Assembly: GCA_013398015.1 (NCBI GenBank) | Contig: VZRR01011619.1 | Coordinates: 645,007-709,006, forward strand | Source of the DNA: Oreocharis arfaki | Lineage: Eukaryota > Chordata > Aves > Passeriformes > Paramythiidae | Length of the DNA stretch: 64,000 nt | Reading direction: 5' to 3' | Shown here: positions 1 through 13,226 of the stretch, in pieces | How positions within the stretch are numbered: position 1 is the first letter of the stretch | Layout of the letters: each line of letters opens with the position of its first letter | Program-made: the position numbers and the translations under genes | Notes under the pieces: model-generated | The model's input: only the letters and a program-made list of their open reading frames with translations | Databases searched by the model: none | Told to the model about the DNA's origin: nothing

Positions 1-12
1 TATATATATATA
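1..12. repeat. (TA)n microsatellite at window edge
   Basis: Six TA units begin the window, so the array is probably cut by the left edge and its true length is unknown. It is a simple repeat with no visible function. Confidence 0.7.
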
Positions 13-163
13 AACTATGGGGATAAAGTGAGGACTGAGTTAATTAGATTAGTGAAACCATTGTGTTTCTGTCTATTTTATTATAGCTGTATCATATTTC
101 TAGAAAAAGAATTGTACTAATAGAAAGTAATTTTGTTTTGCACAAAAAAAAAAAAAAAGAGAC

Positions 164-411
164 GAACAGAAAAAGATAATCCTAACAATTTTTACAGAAG
201 GTACTATAATCCAGTGTAACAGTTTTTTAAAAAAAAGGAGTAGGAAGGTAACATAGCCGAATAAAAACAGTTTTAAAGGTGTTGTGGGACTGCTCTTTTC
301 TGACAGAATTATCGCAAACCTTTCTGTGTAAATGCTTTATTCTCCCTAAGGACAAAGTTATTGTCTGCATATTTACATGTACACAAATTTTACTGCTGAC
401 TCTGAAAATTA
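164..411 (+). repeat. First copy of a 248-bp tandem duplication (probable assembly artefact)
   Basis: This block recurs at 418-665 with a constant offset of 254 and no mismatch that I can see. The only thing between the copies is a short junction containing a single N at 412. The single N marks a contig join, and the identity extends right up to it, so the two contig ends probably overlapped and were not merged. The block is AT-rich unique sequence without a recognisable gene. A short poly(A) run at 144-158 lies just upstream. Two identical pairs of short open frames, one pair per strand, arise only because the block is present twice. Confidence 0.9.
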
Positions 412-412
412 N
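412..412. other. Single-N contig junction
   Basis: One ambiguous base sits exactly where the first copy of the 248-bp duplicate ends and the second is about to start. It reads as a placeholder gap, not a base-calling ambiguity. Confidence 0.85.
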
Positions 413-417
413 GAGAA

Positions 418-665
418 GAACAGAAAAAGATAATCCTAACAATTTTTACAGAAGGTACTATAATCCAGTGTAACAGTTTTTTAAAAAAAAGGAGTAGGAA
501 GGTAACATAGCCGAATAAAAACAGTTTTAAAGGTGTTGTGGGACTGCTCTTTTCTGACAGAATTATCGCAAACCTTTCTGTGTAAATGCTTTATTCTCCC
601 TAAGGACAAAGTTATTGTCTGCATATTTACATGTACACAAATTTTACTGCTGACTCTGAAAATTA
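418..665 (+). repeat. Second copy of the 248-bp tandem duplication
   Basis: It matches 164-411 base for base as far as I can read. Beyond 665 the sequence is unique. If the junction is an unmerged overlap, one of the two copies should be removed from the true chromosome. Confidence 0.9.
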
Positions 666-719
666 AGCTAGAACTATCTGTAAAAGGAGAATGCATAATA
701 ACTATACAATCCTGAAAAT

Positions 720-2090
720 ATTCAAGACTGTCTGCATATCAACTACAGGAAATAATTAACATTTTAAAATAACATTTATGAAGAGAAATTATTCTGAGAA
801 TATTCTGTACTTGCAGAACTATTTTTGATACTTAGCTTGACAGATGCGTATTGTTTTTTGTTTAACTGACAAAAAATAGTTATCAGTGTTTTCAGAAAAA
901 CCTTAGGTGTGATGGCTTGATATAGTTCAAATTTTTTTTCTGTAAATTCGGCAAGCTACAATGCACAACAATAACCAACATAAAAAGAAAAACTGATTGC
1001 TTATAAAAAATAAGTGTAATTTTTTTATTTACTGCTATTGTAGTGATGAAGAATAGCTCAATTATTAAAATATGAATATTAAAAAAATAATATTATGTAT
1101 TATTATAATAAATGAAAATCACATAGAACTATTAAATAAGTTTTCAAAATATTTTTCTCAGTGAAACATACCATTCCTTTGATATAACTTAATTTTTGAG
1201 TGTGCTCTTTTCCATTCGAGTATTTTCCTAGAAAATACTTCATCTGTATTTTTACTTCAGCCTATGTGATAATTAGCCAGATGAAAGACACAGTGAAAAA
1301 AATAGAATTAATACATGAAAAAGAATACATTCATTTTTTAATGCTTGATAAACCCTACATTTTATCAAAGTTTATGTCATAGTACATGAAACAATAACTC
1401 TCTAATTCTAATTTGTCCCAAATCCAGAAAAATACTAATTTAAAATAGTGCAAAAAGCATATCTGTAAGATTTTTCAAAACAGAATAAAATTTTCTAAAA
1501 GTTGCTAGAGCATGAGTATCCCTGTGTATTTACAGATGAAGACATGTTTCTACTCATTTGCACATTGCCATCTCAGATAAATGTATTCCTGATGCACACA
1601 GTCACAGTTCAGAATTTTGTTCCTTTTCTCTCAAACTGCCTCATGAAGATTACCATTTTTATTGAAAAGAACCAGAGTTTATGCATAAATTAATGACAGA
1701 GTTGTGGAAAGTTTCATCTACTAAGAGAACAAGAATGATGACAGCATTTCTGACAGTAGCTTGACTAGCAATCAATTCACAAGAGAGTTAGATGACTTTA
1801 GAAAGTGATTTTTGACTTCAAGGTCATTTTAGCTGTCATGATGGTTGAACAAGCTGTCTCACAACTTTGACCAATGACTTCTTAAGCTGCAGGTCAAAGT
1901 TTGGATTTCAAGACTTGGACCAGAAACTGTTGCAGTTCTCCCCTTCTCATACACATGACTCTTCAAAGATACTTTTGTATTGTGCAAAAGGGGTTCCCAA
2001 GAAGCTAGATGTATTGTTTGTATTTAGCAAGAGATATTGTAAGCTACTTCAGATGCCACTCTATGGAATCTATTATCTATCAATAATTGA
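720..2090. other. Unique AT-rich sequence, no gene seen
   Basis: The stretch has long A and T runs and short chance open frames on the + strand (for example 1200-1382 and 1502-1693). None resembles a protein I recognise. I see no RNA gene or repeat family here. Confidence 0.6.
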
Positions 2091-2226
2091 CCCAACCCTG
2101 GAAGCGTTCAAAGCCAGGCTTGGTAAGGCCTTGAAAAACCTGGATTAGTGTGAGTTATCCCTGCCCATGAAGGGGAGGCTGGGACTAGATCCCTTCCAAC
2201 CCCTTAACATTCTATGATTACGATTA
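2091..2226 (+). mobile_element. CR1 LINE, 3'-end fragment
   Basis: The segment follows the CR1 3' end in order. First comes 'cctggaagcgttcaaagcc', then 'tggtaaggccttgaaaaacc', then 'gggactagatcccttccaac' and the terminal 'attctatgatta'. The protein-level equivalent is the last few dozen codons of ORF2 plus the 3' untranslated region. The 5' side is lost, the normal outcome of incomplete target-primed reverse transcription by CR1. Several substitutions relative to the family pattern point to an old insertion. Confidence 0.9.
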
Positions 2227-5200
2227 AATAAGACCTTTGAGGTGATGAAAGAGAAATGGCTATTTAATCCTATACTCAGGGGGACTCAGTTTAACACAGA
2301 ATTTCTGTGTCATCAATGAACAGATGAATTTTAAGGTAGCAGTCATGGTAACACAATACTTCATAAAATCTAATCCTAAGAGCTGATGGTTTTAAAATAA
2401 GTGTGAGATCATTAACATGCACCGGAAAGCCTTGTTTAAGCCTCTCCTAAGCAAATCTCTTATGGAAGGCATTTGAGTAAAATGAAACAAATAACCCTTG
2501 TCCTGTCTTACGAAAGATACATGTGTGGTGGTTTCAGATTTTAAGTCCAAAAAAGCATTACATACATTTCCTCTACAAAAACGTAAAACCTGATCCTCAG
2601 ATGGAAATAACATGATAAAATAATCATTACTTTATTTCCTGCTTAATGCTATTTTGCTGTTTTCCAGCCTAGAGCATCAGGAGATGGCTATTTAATAACA
2701 CTTCTTCACTTAGCATTGGCCTTGAAAAAGAATGCCACACGTGCTAATATATAAAAAATTGTTTCTTGGTTTCACTGCCCCCTTGCTTGCTGATCAATCA
2801 TAGATGTAAATCGATTGAAGGTGGAGAAATTTTATCTCAGTCTTGGGATCTGAAATAAAATATAAAGAGATTGATGCACTGAATATTGTATTGTGATACT
2901 TGCCACTTCTGTTTCTCCAGGGCAGAACTGAAAAGAGGCAAGACCACTTACAGGCAATGTAAAGACCCACAGAGTGCAACAGATGGGGTGGGAACACCGG
3001 TGAAAACAAATCTGGTGACTGGTAAGCCACTAGATTTAAAAAATCTCAAACACGTTTCCTGACCCCTGATGAGGAAGATTTATATAAGATGTGTGTGTGG
3101 TGTTTAACCTATTTTGCTCTCTACAGGTAATGATAATTACAACAAACACTCAAACACACTATCGTTCATTCCCATTCCCGTTTATAAGTCTGCTGTAGAG
3201 CTACAGAACAACAAACTCAGATCAGCCATTAGATGGAAACAGATATAAATTATTTTCTCAAAGAGCCGATATATCATCTCTTTTAAAGTGTGTGAGTTTA
3301 TGGATTGGTGAAGAGTATAACCTGAAGGTGAAGAGATTGAAGCTATAGAAGAGAAGAGTGCATTGTCAAGTCAAGAAGAACTCTCCTGGCTAGTCACACA
3401 CACTTCCTGCAACTGAATCAAGAAAGAGTAGTGGTTGCTCATTTAGGTAAAACTAAGTGGTGTTACATATAAAGATGCTACAATTTTATGGGTAATTTAC
3501 AGAGAGCAAGACTAATACAGAAAGACTGAATATCATTCAGTCAGTTCCTGTGAGATTTCAGGCTTTGGGAACAGATTGGTTTATATGGTCTTAGGTGTTA
3601 CGGTCAAAGAAGTATTTCTTAGATCAATCTGCGTCTAGTTTTTAACTGTTATCACAATTGGTGATCACTATTTCTCTGCACTGAATGCTATTTTTTCCTT
3701 ACAGTGAATAAGCAGTAATAGTATAGTGATATCCATACTTTACAAAAGCTGTTAGCTCCTACATTGGTATGGTATGAACAACATTTCAGGTCCTTTAAGA
3801 AAAGAGTAGTGATACTATGAGATTATATTTAGTCTTCTAGAAAGAGGAAAGATAGTGACTTCTTAAGGACAAGGGTTAAGGAGTATCTCTTATAATTTGT
3901 CAATGCAATGGGAACATTGTCAAATTTTCTATTCCCTTGGTTTTTGTTCTTTGCTGTGTTGGTGCTGACAGGTTTTTTTAAGACTTGTTCAAACCTATAG
4001 AGTAAGGAAAAAACCCAGAGAGCTGTCTATATGTCAGATAGCAGACACTTAGTCTAGTCAAATCAGTAATTTATGATAATATATAAGAGTTATAACTGTT
4101 TTCCAACTTGAAATAATAACTTTTAGAACTGGGAACTGAAGTTTCAGAACATATGACAGCTACTTTCTGTTTTTAAAGAATAATCATAAACACAGCCCTT
4201 CATGTGTACTACATAAATAATACATAAATATGATAAAATTGAATAATCTCTATAAAAACTTGTATATACAATATAGTCTTTCCAATAATATATTTTATGT
4301 ACAACCTAATTTTTATACATTTTTATTAAAATTTTAATGTTTACATTCCATGCAGTCAGAAGAAATACATTTCAGTGCTTCTGCAATAGTTCTTTTTGTT
4401 ATCGCTCTTTAAAAATTCTAAAAAATTATGAGATCATAAAATAATTCAACCAACCTAAACATAAAAGCATCATAATATAAAGAAGTTATGAAACTGACTT
4501 ATCCGAGAGATAAGTATATTAAGAACTGCTTTCAGCAGTACTTCTGCAATCACCAAAGTAATGTAAGGTAAAAAAGATCATATAGCCAAATTTTAATATT
4601 AGATTTTCAGAGTTTTATAGTATCTGAACTAGTGCACCAAATAACATGGTCCATTTTGTGTATGGTAGTTTCTCTTTTATTAAAACAAAAAAATTATACC
4701 TGTTCAGAAGCCTATGGCTTCTAAATTTCAACTGAAATATAAAGTTCCAGTTCATCTATTTACAGAAACTGTTGTAGTTATGTAAGAAAGATATTGACTT
4801 AATGTGGTGAGTGCATGAAAAACTTGAGATTTTCATGATTAGCATTCCAAAGTGCTTTCTCTTCTTTAATAAACAGTAAAGTAGCATGTTATGTACACCT
4901 ATTCTACATACTTGAACACTCTGTCCACCCTGGGCAGGAAGGGGCCTGCATAACTGATGTCCTGTCACTCTAAGGCTACTCAGATTTTGAAAACAAGGTC
5001 TTCAAAAGGCCTCCCTGCACTAAGAGCAATTGCCTGTGAGGATACTCATTGAGGAATAAATTTCATTTACATTTATCCAGCAAAAGTGCTGTTAGGTATG
5101 AGGAGAAATTCACAACACCCAGAGACCCACCAAAATAAAAATAAGGCTCCTGTTAAACTACAAATGCTTATGTTTTTCCCTTCTTTACAATATTCTCACT

Positions 5201-7260
5201 CACCCTGCCCCTATACATCTACTATATTTTAATCGGTTGCTGTCAAATAAACTTAATGAGATTAAGTGACACATTGGAAAAAACAACTTAGTGTGTTTTT
5301 TCACTCAAATTCAACAAATACTAGGTGTATTGAAGCACCAGTCTGTCGCTCAGATAAATGAAGAATTCTCTCAAAGCAAAGGTTAGTAGCCCAAATCAAT
5401 AAATTGAAATATGCCTTCTGTCTCTCTGTCAGCACTACAATATTTGTAGTTCAAGGAATATTTACCTTACAGATTTTAAAACCAAAATAAAGCTGCGGAA
5501 TAAGTTGAGCATATAAGAATGTTAAATATGAGGTTTTCAGAAGAGGAAAAGTTAGACTACTACATATTTTTCTTCAGACATACTGTGGACCCAGTAATTT
5601 CAAAGAAAATTATGCCTTTTTTTCGGTTCTTTATGTAGTGACCTAAAATTTAACTGATAATTACTTTTTCAAATTATCAGAGTATAAATCCTTTTCACCT
5701 TCTTAATACTTTCCTTCAGATTTTAAATTTCTGAAGGTGAAATGGAAAAAGTATGAAAAAAGAAGTCTGTGCAACCGAGATTTGAATTTGGACTAATGAC
5801 CAGAAAACCTCTTTTAGATGCAGTTGCAGTAGTCAATACAGATACAGCTGAGTCTATGAACAAATAAAGAATGAACACACACATTGTTAGAATGCATCCA
5901 CACTGTATGTACCTTAGTGACCTAGTGATAAAACAAGCAGAACATAGTTTCATTTTACTTGGAATCAAAACTACTTTGGATATAATAAAAAAATTATATT
6001 AGATAGAAAGGATTATTAATCAAGTTTTATAAATGTCATCAGTGTATTAGTCAACAGACTGCTTCCTCTGTCATATACACTTTGGGAATTTCTGAATATG
6101 GTTATGGTGCACTAGTGATAGTACAGCTCCACTGAACTGCAGATTCATATTGTCAAAAAGACATTAGAAAAGATCAAGAATTTTTACGTAGTAATAACAA
6201 TAATAATCACAAAACCAGCCATGTTTGTGAAACAATGTGTTTCCAAATATTAAGAAAAAGAGATTAAACATTTATATGAACAACAAAAGAAGACATATAA
6301 TCCACATTTATGTTCTGAAGGTAACACTGCCTAGTTTGGCAAACAGCTACATTATCTTGACTCTCCCATCAGCTTTTCTAGTATTAATTTTAAGCTACTT
6401 TATTTTTTTTCTTAATTTCTATTATTTTGGTGTTAGTGAGATCCTCTAATGTTTCTTCTTTTTTTTTTTTAAGTCTCCCCACTCTATTATTGCTCAGTTG
6501 TTTATCTTTGAATTTGAATTGTCCTTTTCTCTCCTTTGTTATACTGTGCCCCCAAAAACTCTAGAGAGACCAGCTGTATCTGTTCTTCAGACTGGTTTGA
6601 TGCAAAAGCTAAACTAGACTCTACCCACACAAAGGTGTTAGAATTAAAAACCAGATTACATAAAATGCAAGAACTAAACTCTCAGAGATAAATCTCTACA
6701 CATGCAGCAGGAAAAAGACAAATAATAAAAAGAGTCCAAAAAAGAAAAATAATAAGGAAAAGGGATTCAATTATTTCTTAAAAACACTAGAATTCTCAGA
6801 AAAAATGTGAAACTAAGTATGTTTTGACTGAACCAGTCTGTATTGGATGCAGGTATTAAGGTTTTGGTGTTTTGGGAGTCACTTCCATCAATCCACAAGA
6901 AGTAATTCCAAAGACACAAGAAGTAATCTTGCTAAGGCAAACTATGCAAGACAGAAAATTTCTGAGTAAAAGCCTACCTCATAGAAAACTGTACATGAAG
7001 CTAGAGCATTGGTTAAAGATTTCGTCCTTTCAAAAGTGGCTAGGTACTTAATAGAAGGAAATACACTTGTCTGGATTGGCATATCATACATGTAAATCAG
7101 CTTTCACGATAATTGGACCATGTCTACTAGCTCCGTCATTGACTAATTAGAAGCAAAGTGCAGGACAAACTCTTGAAAATACTTACTGATAATTCAGAAA
7201 AGATAGTGAAAACAGACGATGAGGCAAGTAACAAGATGACAGGAACCTGAGAAACCTAAT
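2227..7260. other. Unique AT-rich sequence, no gene seen
   Basis: About 5 kb with no interspersed repeat I can recognise. Open frames are short (at most about 80 codons) and lie on both strands without protein-like character. The subsegment near 4,900-5,060 is somewhat richer in G and C but has no recognisable identity. Confidence 0.6.
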
Positions 7261-7700
7261 TTCACAGAAGCCCAGAATTCTTACAGTTGGAACAGGCCTC
7301 TGGAGATCATCCAGTCCAGTGCCCCTGATAAAACAGCATCACCCAGAGCAAGTGACACAAGAATGCATTCAGGTGGGTTTTGAATTTCTCCAGAGAAGGA
7401 GGGAGACTCCACGACCTTCCTGGGCAGCCTGTCTTAGTGCTCTGCCACCATTTATGTAAAGAAGTTCTACCTCATGTTAAGGTGGAAATTGTGTTTTATT
7501 AATGGCTTTTGCTCCTCTTTTTGTCACTGGGCACCACTGAAAAGAGTTTGGCACCATTCTCCTAGCACCCACCTTTGAGATACTTATATGTACTGATGAG
7601 ATCCCCTCTCAGTCTTCTCCACTGGACCCTCTCCAGTAGCTGCTTATGTCTCTTGTATCAAGGGGCTCAGCACTAAACACAGTATGCCAGATGTGGCTCT
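7261..7700 (-). mobile_element. CR1 LINE, 3' fragment, reverse orientation
   Basis: Read on the - strand this is the last few hundred bases of a CR1. On the + strand one sees its complement in order: 'agatcatccagtccagtgcc', 'ggagactccac', 'cctgggcagcctgt', 'gatcccctctcagtcttctc', 'ctggaccctctccagtag' and 'gccagatgtggct'. These encode, in antisense, the C-terminal part of the CR1 reverse-transcriptase protein and the 3' untranslated region. A short internal deletion is likely near 7,605-7,620, where the family normally has an additional block. All frames are broken. Confidence 0.9.
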
Positions 7701-10700
7701 TTTTTAAGTGCTTATTTTCCTGTAGAATCCAAATTTCATCTAGAATGTGAAAAACGAAGGATATTCCAGTTTTTGCATCATTGATGTTTGACTACTGTGA
7801 ACTGCAGTGAACCACTACACGTCTCTTATTCATAAATTATTTTCTTAAAAAAATATTGATCAGTTTTGACAGTTTGGTGTGATACAAGAACAATAAAGGA
7901 AATAAATATTGATTCCAGTTCTAATAAAAGCTTCACTTTTGAATTTTTTGAATGAGGATGAAATTGAAATGTTGAAATTTTCAGAATGGCTACAGCTTTC
8001 TACTAATTTCTTCATCTAATAGGTCTGACAACATATATTCCTCTCTTTAAGAAGGCTTGATGGGACATATAAACAGATTGTTAATGGCTCAGTGAAATCA
8101 CTGGGTTTAATCCTGAAGTCTAACTTGATGAACTCAAATTGGTATTGATGTTTACTGAATGAATCCATAATTTTCCATTATGTAAAAATCAATCTCAATT
8201 TTCCATGACAACTACAAATTTGTATAAAAGCGAGAGAGTTTCTTATAGAGATCAAAACTTCATTTTATTCATTTAAACAAACTCCAGTGTGAGGCAGGGG
8301 AAGAAATAAAGAGCTAAGCAACTGTAGATTTCAAGTCTTGAAGTCTTCAACAAAATCTCAGTTTTTGGAGAAAGGGTAGTACAAGCAAGTTGCATTTATA
8401 AAAAGATGTCTTTCTCTGGCTTTTAATCACATTCACATTCTAATTTCTTACAGGAAAAAAATATCAAAGGCAAGATATAAAATTATAGCTTTTTGAAGGC
8501 AAGATATAATACTCCTGGAAAACTCTAGTTGAGCAGCTAGAACTAGTGTATTTGGTTAAGTACAATTACACTTCATACTTTATTTGTTTTCTCTAAAGGC
8601 TGATGTCTTTTATGTTAAGGAAACAGAAGCGTCCTTTGTGTACATTATTGAGAAATACCTGTATCTTGCATTGTTTACTCCCTTTTTTCTCAAACTCTTT
8701 TATAGGACTATGCAGGTGTGGAAGTGCAGACCACCAGTTCACAATGCCTAGGAGAATATTAGCAAAAAAATTTCCCTGTGAGAGCAAGTGTTACAGGGAG
8801 CTTGAAATAATATAGGAGGATGTTCTACAGTTGAAAGCAAACTTTCTTTGTATCGGAGTCCAGAGTTTTGTTGTAGCATGAGTTTTAGAATGCTGACAAT
8901 GCATATAGGCCAGTAACACCATTGAGTTGAAAAATGTGTGTCTGGGTTGATACCAAAAGGATGACATCAGACCATAACACTGCTTGGATGAATCTCTAAC
9001 AAAATTGCTTTTGAGTGCTGCCATTGTGCTGTATCAATCTCTAGTAATGATTTTTTTCCTCTCTTTAATCGAGCATGAATTTTTTGATATTTCAGGTCTT
9101 ATTGAAAAGTAAGAGTTTCTTGTCTTGATGGGTACAAATGGAATTTTGATAATTGATCTTAAGATCATATATTGATTGGAAATCTGAAATGCTATAAAAT
9201 AATACTTTATTTTATTATAAAAAGCAAAGATCAAAAAGTCTGTGTGGTGGGTACTTACTGATGTAAGTCACGGCAAAAACTAGATTGTGATTTATTGAGA
9301 AAAGAATGCCTGACTGGACCATGTCAATGTTTTCACTCATTGCCTTTTTTTTCCAAGGTAAGAGTATGGCAGATAATGCGGGATTAAGTCATAAACCATA
9401 AATCTTAATTAAGACATATATCTTAACATAAATCACAGATCTAAAATAAAGCTTCAGCTGGAGCTAGAGCAGCTGCAGATAACTGAATGTCACTGAACCA
9501 GCCTAGAGGAGTAGGAAGATTGTCATCAAGCAACTGACTTTCTCCAAAGATCTCAAGAAACTGACTTTCTTCAAGGATCCTCATCTGAATTTTATTTCAT
9601 TTAATGCATTTCACAATTAAGTGGACTACTAAAGGCAGATTTGTTTATTAAAAAAAAAATCAAATGAAAGAATAATCTCATAAAGAGAACATTAAATCCA
9701 ATCTATTACTGACAATAGGTAAATGTTAAGTAACTTCCTACAATGATATTTAGATCAATATGATGTAAGAACATATAAAAACCCGCCTGTATTGGGTTGA
9801 GATCAGCCAAGAACCTTGACACTCTCTCTACCCTTGGTACAAGAACGTTGTTTTTAAGATCCTTCTCAGATTTCAGTGCTAGAAGGAACATGAAAAAGGC
9901 AAAAGCCATTTTCTAAACTTTGTCAGCAACACTCTCTGGGTGCCTGAATATTTTCTACTTTCTTCTACTCATTGGGAGAGGTTTTTTTCTTTGTTTGTAC
10001 AAAAATGTGTTTCTTTATTTACCCAATTGCTAGCTCTCTGGAACAGCAGATTCAACTAGCTTTTACAGTACTCATCTCAGCTTGAGGGTGCTAGGATAAT
10101 TTCAGGACTATGCATGGATGCAGCCTCAGTGTGAGTTTTGTGGACTGGAGCATAAAAAAATGATGTTAGTTTTCTGATGTGAAGAAAATATACTTGGCTC
10201 ATTTCTGGCAGCCACTGAGGGAATTGGCTACTCAAGGGAACAAGCGGGAAGGACAAGTTTTACATATTTTTGGAGCCATGTTAATCTGACTGAACCTGCA
10301 GTATTTGTGAGAGCTGTGAAACTAAAGATTCTCAGTCTGTGAACTTCCTGAGTGGAATTTGTTACTAAATTACATTCATAAAAGACATGCTTTTAATTAC
10401 CATAGCTTTAAATCATCCTTTGTTGCTGAATCAAACATGAATACACTGATGACTTAGAGATGCTAAATCTGCTGAACTGTCTTATACATAAATTTGCATT
10501 CATCTTCCAACAATTTTTTAAAATAATTCTGAATTTTAGAGGAATATCTTATGAAAAGAGAAACCATCTGAAAATGCATTAATGAAAGATTCAAAGCGTT
10601 TTCCAAGAAAGGAGGTGATGATATAAAAAGCCATCAGGGAACAGCAACACTTCCATCTCTACTTGTTTATTCTTTACCAAAGCTCACTTGATTTAGATGC

Positions 10701-11451
10701 ACCATCCATACTTATGCAGCTTTTTGCTCATTCATTTGTTTATTCACTACCAACAAGGGGCAGATTCTCCTGAACTGAATATGTGGGACAAGTGCTGAAA
10801 TTTCTATTGCATGCATTCACTTGACTGGAAATGTATGCATATGTGCAATATAAAATTCAATGATCATGCTAAATATTTAAGTGTTAGCAAAATGCACCAA
10901 CACCTGCCTCCTTCCATATAGTACTTGGTGGCTTACATATTGCAATTCTTGTGTTTTCTAAAGCATATTTATAAGTAGTTTTTAATAACAGAGTAAAATT
11001 GAGCAATAATAACTTGAGCATTTGAAGTAGCTGGCCCTGTTTTGCTGTCATTGAATTTATATAACCATTCCCCATTTACTGTAATGTGACAGTAGTAGAA
11101 AACCAATTCTCTTTCATGGTTTTCTCTTTTGTTTTCAGAGCTATAAGCACCTTAGAATAAAGTAACTTGCTTTATATTAGATGAAACATATACAACTGAA
11201 CAGAACAATTCAAAAATAATTACTAAATGTCTATATTTATGTATGGGTGCTAATTGCAATCAGTTATTGAGAAGCATCTGCAAAAAGGCAAGTCCTTTTA
11301 AGGCAGCTCAATTAAAATATAGTGTTTGACAGTCTTATCAAGTAGTGTGAAAAATATTTTTATAATATACATTGCATCTCTTGCAACATTAATTTATCTT
11401 AAGAAACATTTAGCAAATGACTGCCCAGGACTATCTGTAACTGTGGAATTA
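7701..11451. other. Unique AT-rich sequence, no gene seen
   Basis: No interspersed repeat or gene is recognised. Minor local repeats are present: a 14-bp motif (aaggcaagatataa) occurs at 8467-8480 and again near 8496-8509, and an 'aactgactttct' motif occurs twice within 9,530-9,582. Open frames on both strands are short and look random. Confidence 0.6.
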
Positions 11452-12153
11452 AAGAATTACAGAATAGTTTGGGTTGGAAGGTTACTTTAAGATCTTCTAG
11501 TCCAATCTCCCCCGCAATGTACAGGGACATCTTCAACTAGACCAGGTTGGTCAGAGCCCTGTCTAATCTGACCTTGACTGTTTCCAGGAAAGGGGTCATC
11601 CACAACTTCCCTAGGTGACCTGTTCCAGTGTTTCACCACCCTCATTGGCAAAATTCCTTCTTTATATCTTGTTTTGATCTACCTTCTTCTAGTTTAAAAC
11701 CATTACCTCTTGTCCCATCACTACAGACCCTACTAAAAAGCTGTGCTAACCTTTCTTAAAAGCCTCCTTTAAGTACTGAAAAATTGCAAGAAGGTCTTCA
11801 TGGAGCCTCCTCTCCTCCAGTACGAACAACTACAATTCTCTCATTCTTTCCCCACAGGAAAGTTGCTCTATCCCTATGATTGTATATGTGTCTCTCCTAT
11901 AGATCCACTCCAACAGGTTGATGTGTTTTCTGTACTGAAGACTCCCAAGCAGGAAACAGTACTTCAGTTGGGAGGTCACACCAAAGCAGAGCAGAGGAGT
12001 AGCATCATATCCCTCAATCTGTTGGCCACATTCCTTTTGCTGGAGGCTAGGATGAGTTTGGCTCTCTGGACTGCAAGCACACATTCCTGGGTTATGTCCA
12101 GCTTTTCATTGACCAGTACCTGAATTCTGCTCTCAATCCTCTCACACTTCGTC

Positions 12154-12444
12154 TTACGGAATTTCATGAGGTTCACATGAGCCCAGACCTTGAGGGACCA
12201 TTATCCAGGTCACTCCAGAGGGTGTCGAACCCTCACCAGTGTCAACCACATCGCTCAACTTGGTGGTTTTGAGTGCGCACTCTATCCCTCTGTCTAGGTC
12301 ATTAATAAAGACAAACAGTACTGGCCCCAGTGCAGACCCCTGATGAACATCATTTATCACTGGTGTCCATCTGGACAATGAGTATTGACCACTACTCTCT
12401 GAATGCAGCCATCCACCCAGTTCCTCATCCACTGAACAGTCCAT
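12154..12444 (-). pseudogene. CR1 ORF2 reverse-transcriptase core fragment (catalytic box deleted)
   Basis: The 96-codon frame carries the LINE RT motif region 'HQGSALGPVLFVFINDLD' followed by 'RGIECALKTTKLSDVVDT'. In CR1 family members the segment after 'GIEC' normally reads through the FADD box that supplies two metal-binding aspartates. Here the frame jumps from 'ALK' to 'TTKL', as if about four codons including FADD were removed in frame. The polymerase could therefore not work even without the other breaks. Upstream on the same strand (near 12,500) motif A still reads 'KLDFCEAF', keeping its catalytic Asp. Dead copy, not a host gene. Confidence 0.85.
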
Positions 12445-12857
12445 TCATTGAATCCGTATCATTCCAATTTAGAGACACGGGTGTTGTCAGGACTGTGCTA
12501 AAGGCCTCGCAGAAGTCCAGTTTGATGATATCCATAGCTCTTTGTTCACTGATGTAACCACTCCATCATAGAAGGTCATAAGGTTGGTCAGACAGGTATT
12601 GCCCTTCGTGAAGTTGGGCTAATTGTCTCCAATCAATGTCCTCTATGTGCCTTCATATAGCTCCTAGCAGGATCGGTTCCATGCTCTTCTCAGGCACTGA
12701 CAGGCCTGTAGTTCCCAGGGTCCTCACTCTTTCGTTTTCTAAAAATAGGCGTAATGTTGCCCTTTTTTCAGTTATTGGACAGTTCACCTGCATGCCGTGG
12801 CTTTTAAAATATCAGGGAGACTCGGCTGGCAACTGTATCAGCCAGTTCCCTCAGGAC

Positions 12858-13226
12858 TCAGGGACGTATCTCATTGGGTCCCATCGAGTTATGTACATTC
12901 AGATTCCTCAGGTGGTCATGAACTTGATCAAATAGTGGGAGGGACTTTACTCCTCCAGTCCCCAATTTGTGATGCATACACCTGAGAGACATGAGAAGAA
13001 AGGCTGACAATGAAGACTGAGGCAAAATATTGTCAAGTGCTGCCATGACCTCCAGCCTTCTCCTCCCTTTTTCGTAATGTTTGACAGTTTTCCTCATCAA
13101 GAGGATTATGCTCTTCTTTAAACTTTTCTGGATGACATACCTGTAGACTTCCGACTTCTTGTTGGTGTCCCTTGCCAAATTAAGCTCCAGCCACACTTTG
13201 GCCTTCCTGACCCCATCCTTACACAA
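12858..13226 (-). pseudogene. CR1 ORF2 endonuclease-RT linker fragment
   Basis: This 122-codon frame starts 'MCKDGVRKAKVWLELNLARD', the linker that follows the AP endonuclease in CR1 ORF2. It ends with 'LRNLNVHNSMGPNEIRP', equivalent to the stretch just before the RT fingers. A similar linker is present in the copy at 33,739-33,960 ('CKDGIRKAKVNLELKLARDP'). The middle of the frame, around residues 30-90, deviates from the family and may contain compensating shifts. It lies directly upstream, on the - strand, of the RT fragment at 12,154-12,444. Confidence 0.85.

Noticed and set aside
144..158. Poly(A) run as the tail of a processed pseudogene or LINE
   Set aside because: No recognisable coding or LINE 3' sequence precedes it and no target duplication was found.
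227..715. Pairs of identical short frames, apparently a duplicated small gene
   Set aside because: Identity covers the whole block including non-coding bases and ends at a single N, so it reflects the assembly and not gene duplication.
11800..12123. 107-codon + strand frame
   Set aside because: It is antisense to the - strand CR1 at 11,452-13,525 and reads only CR1 complement.
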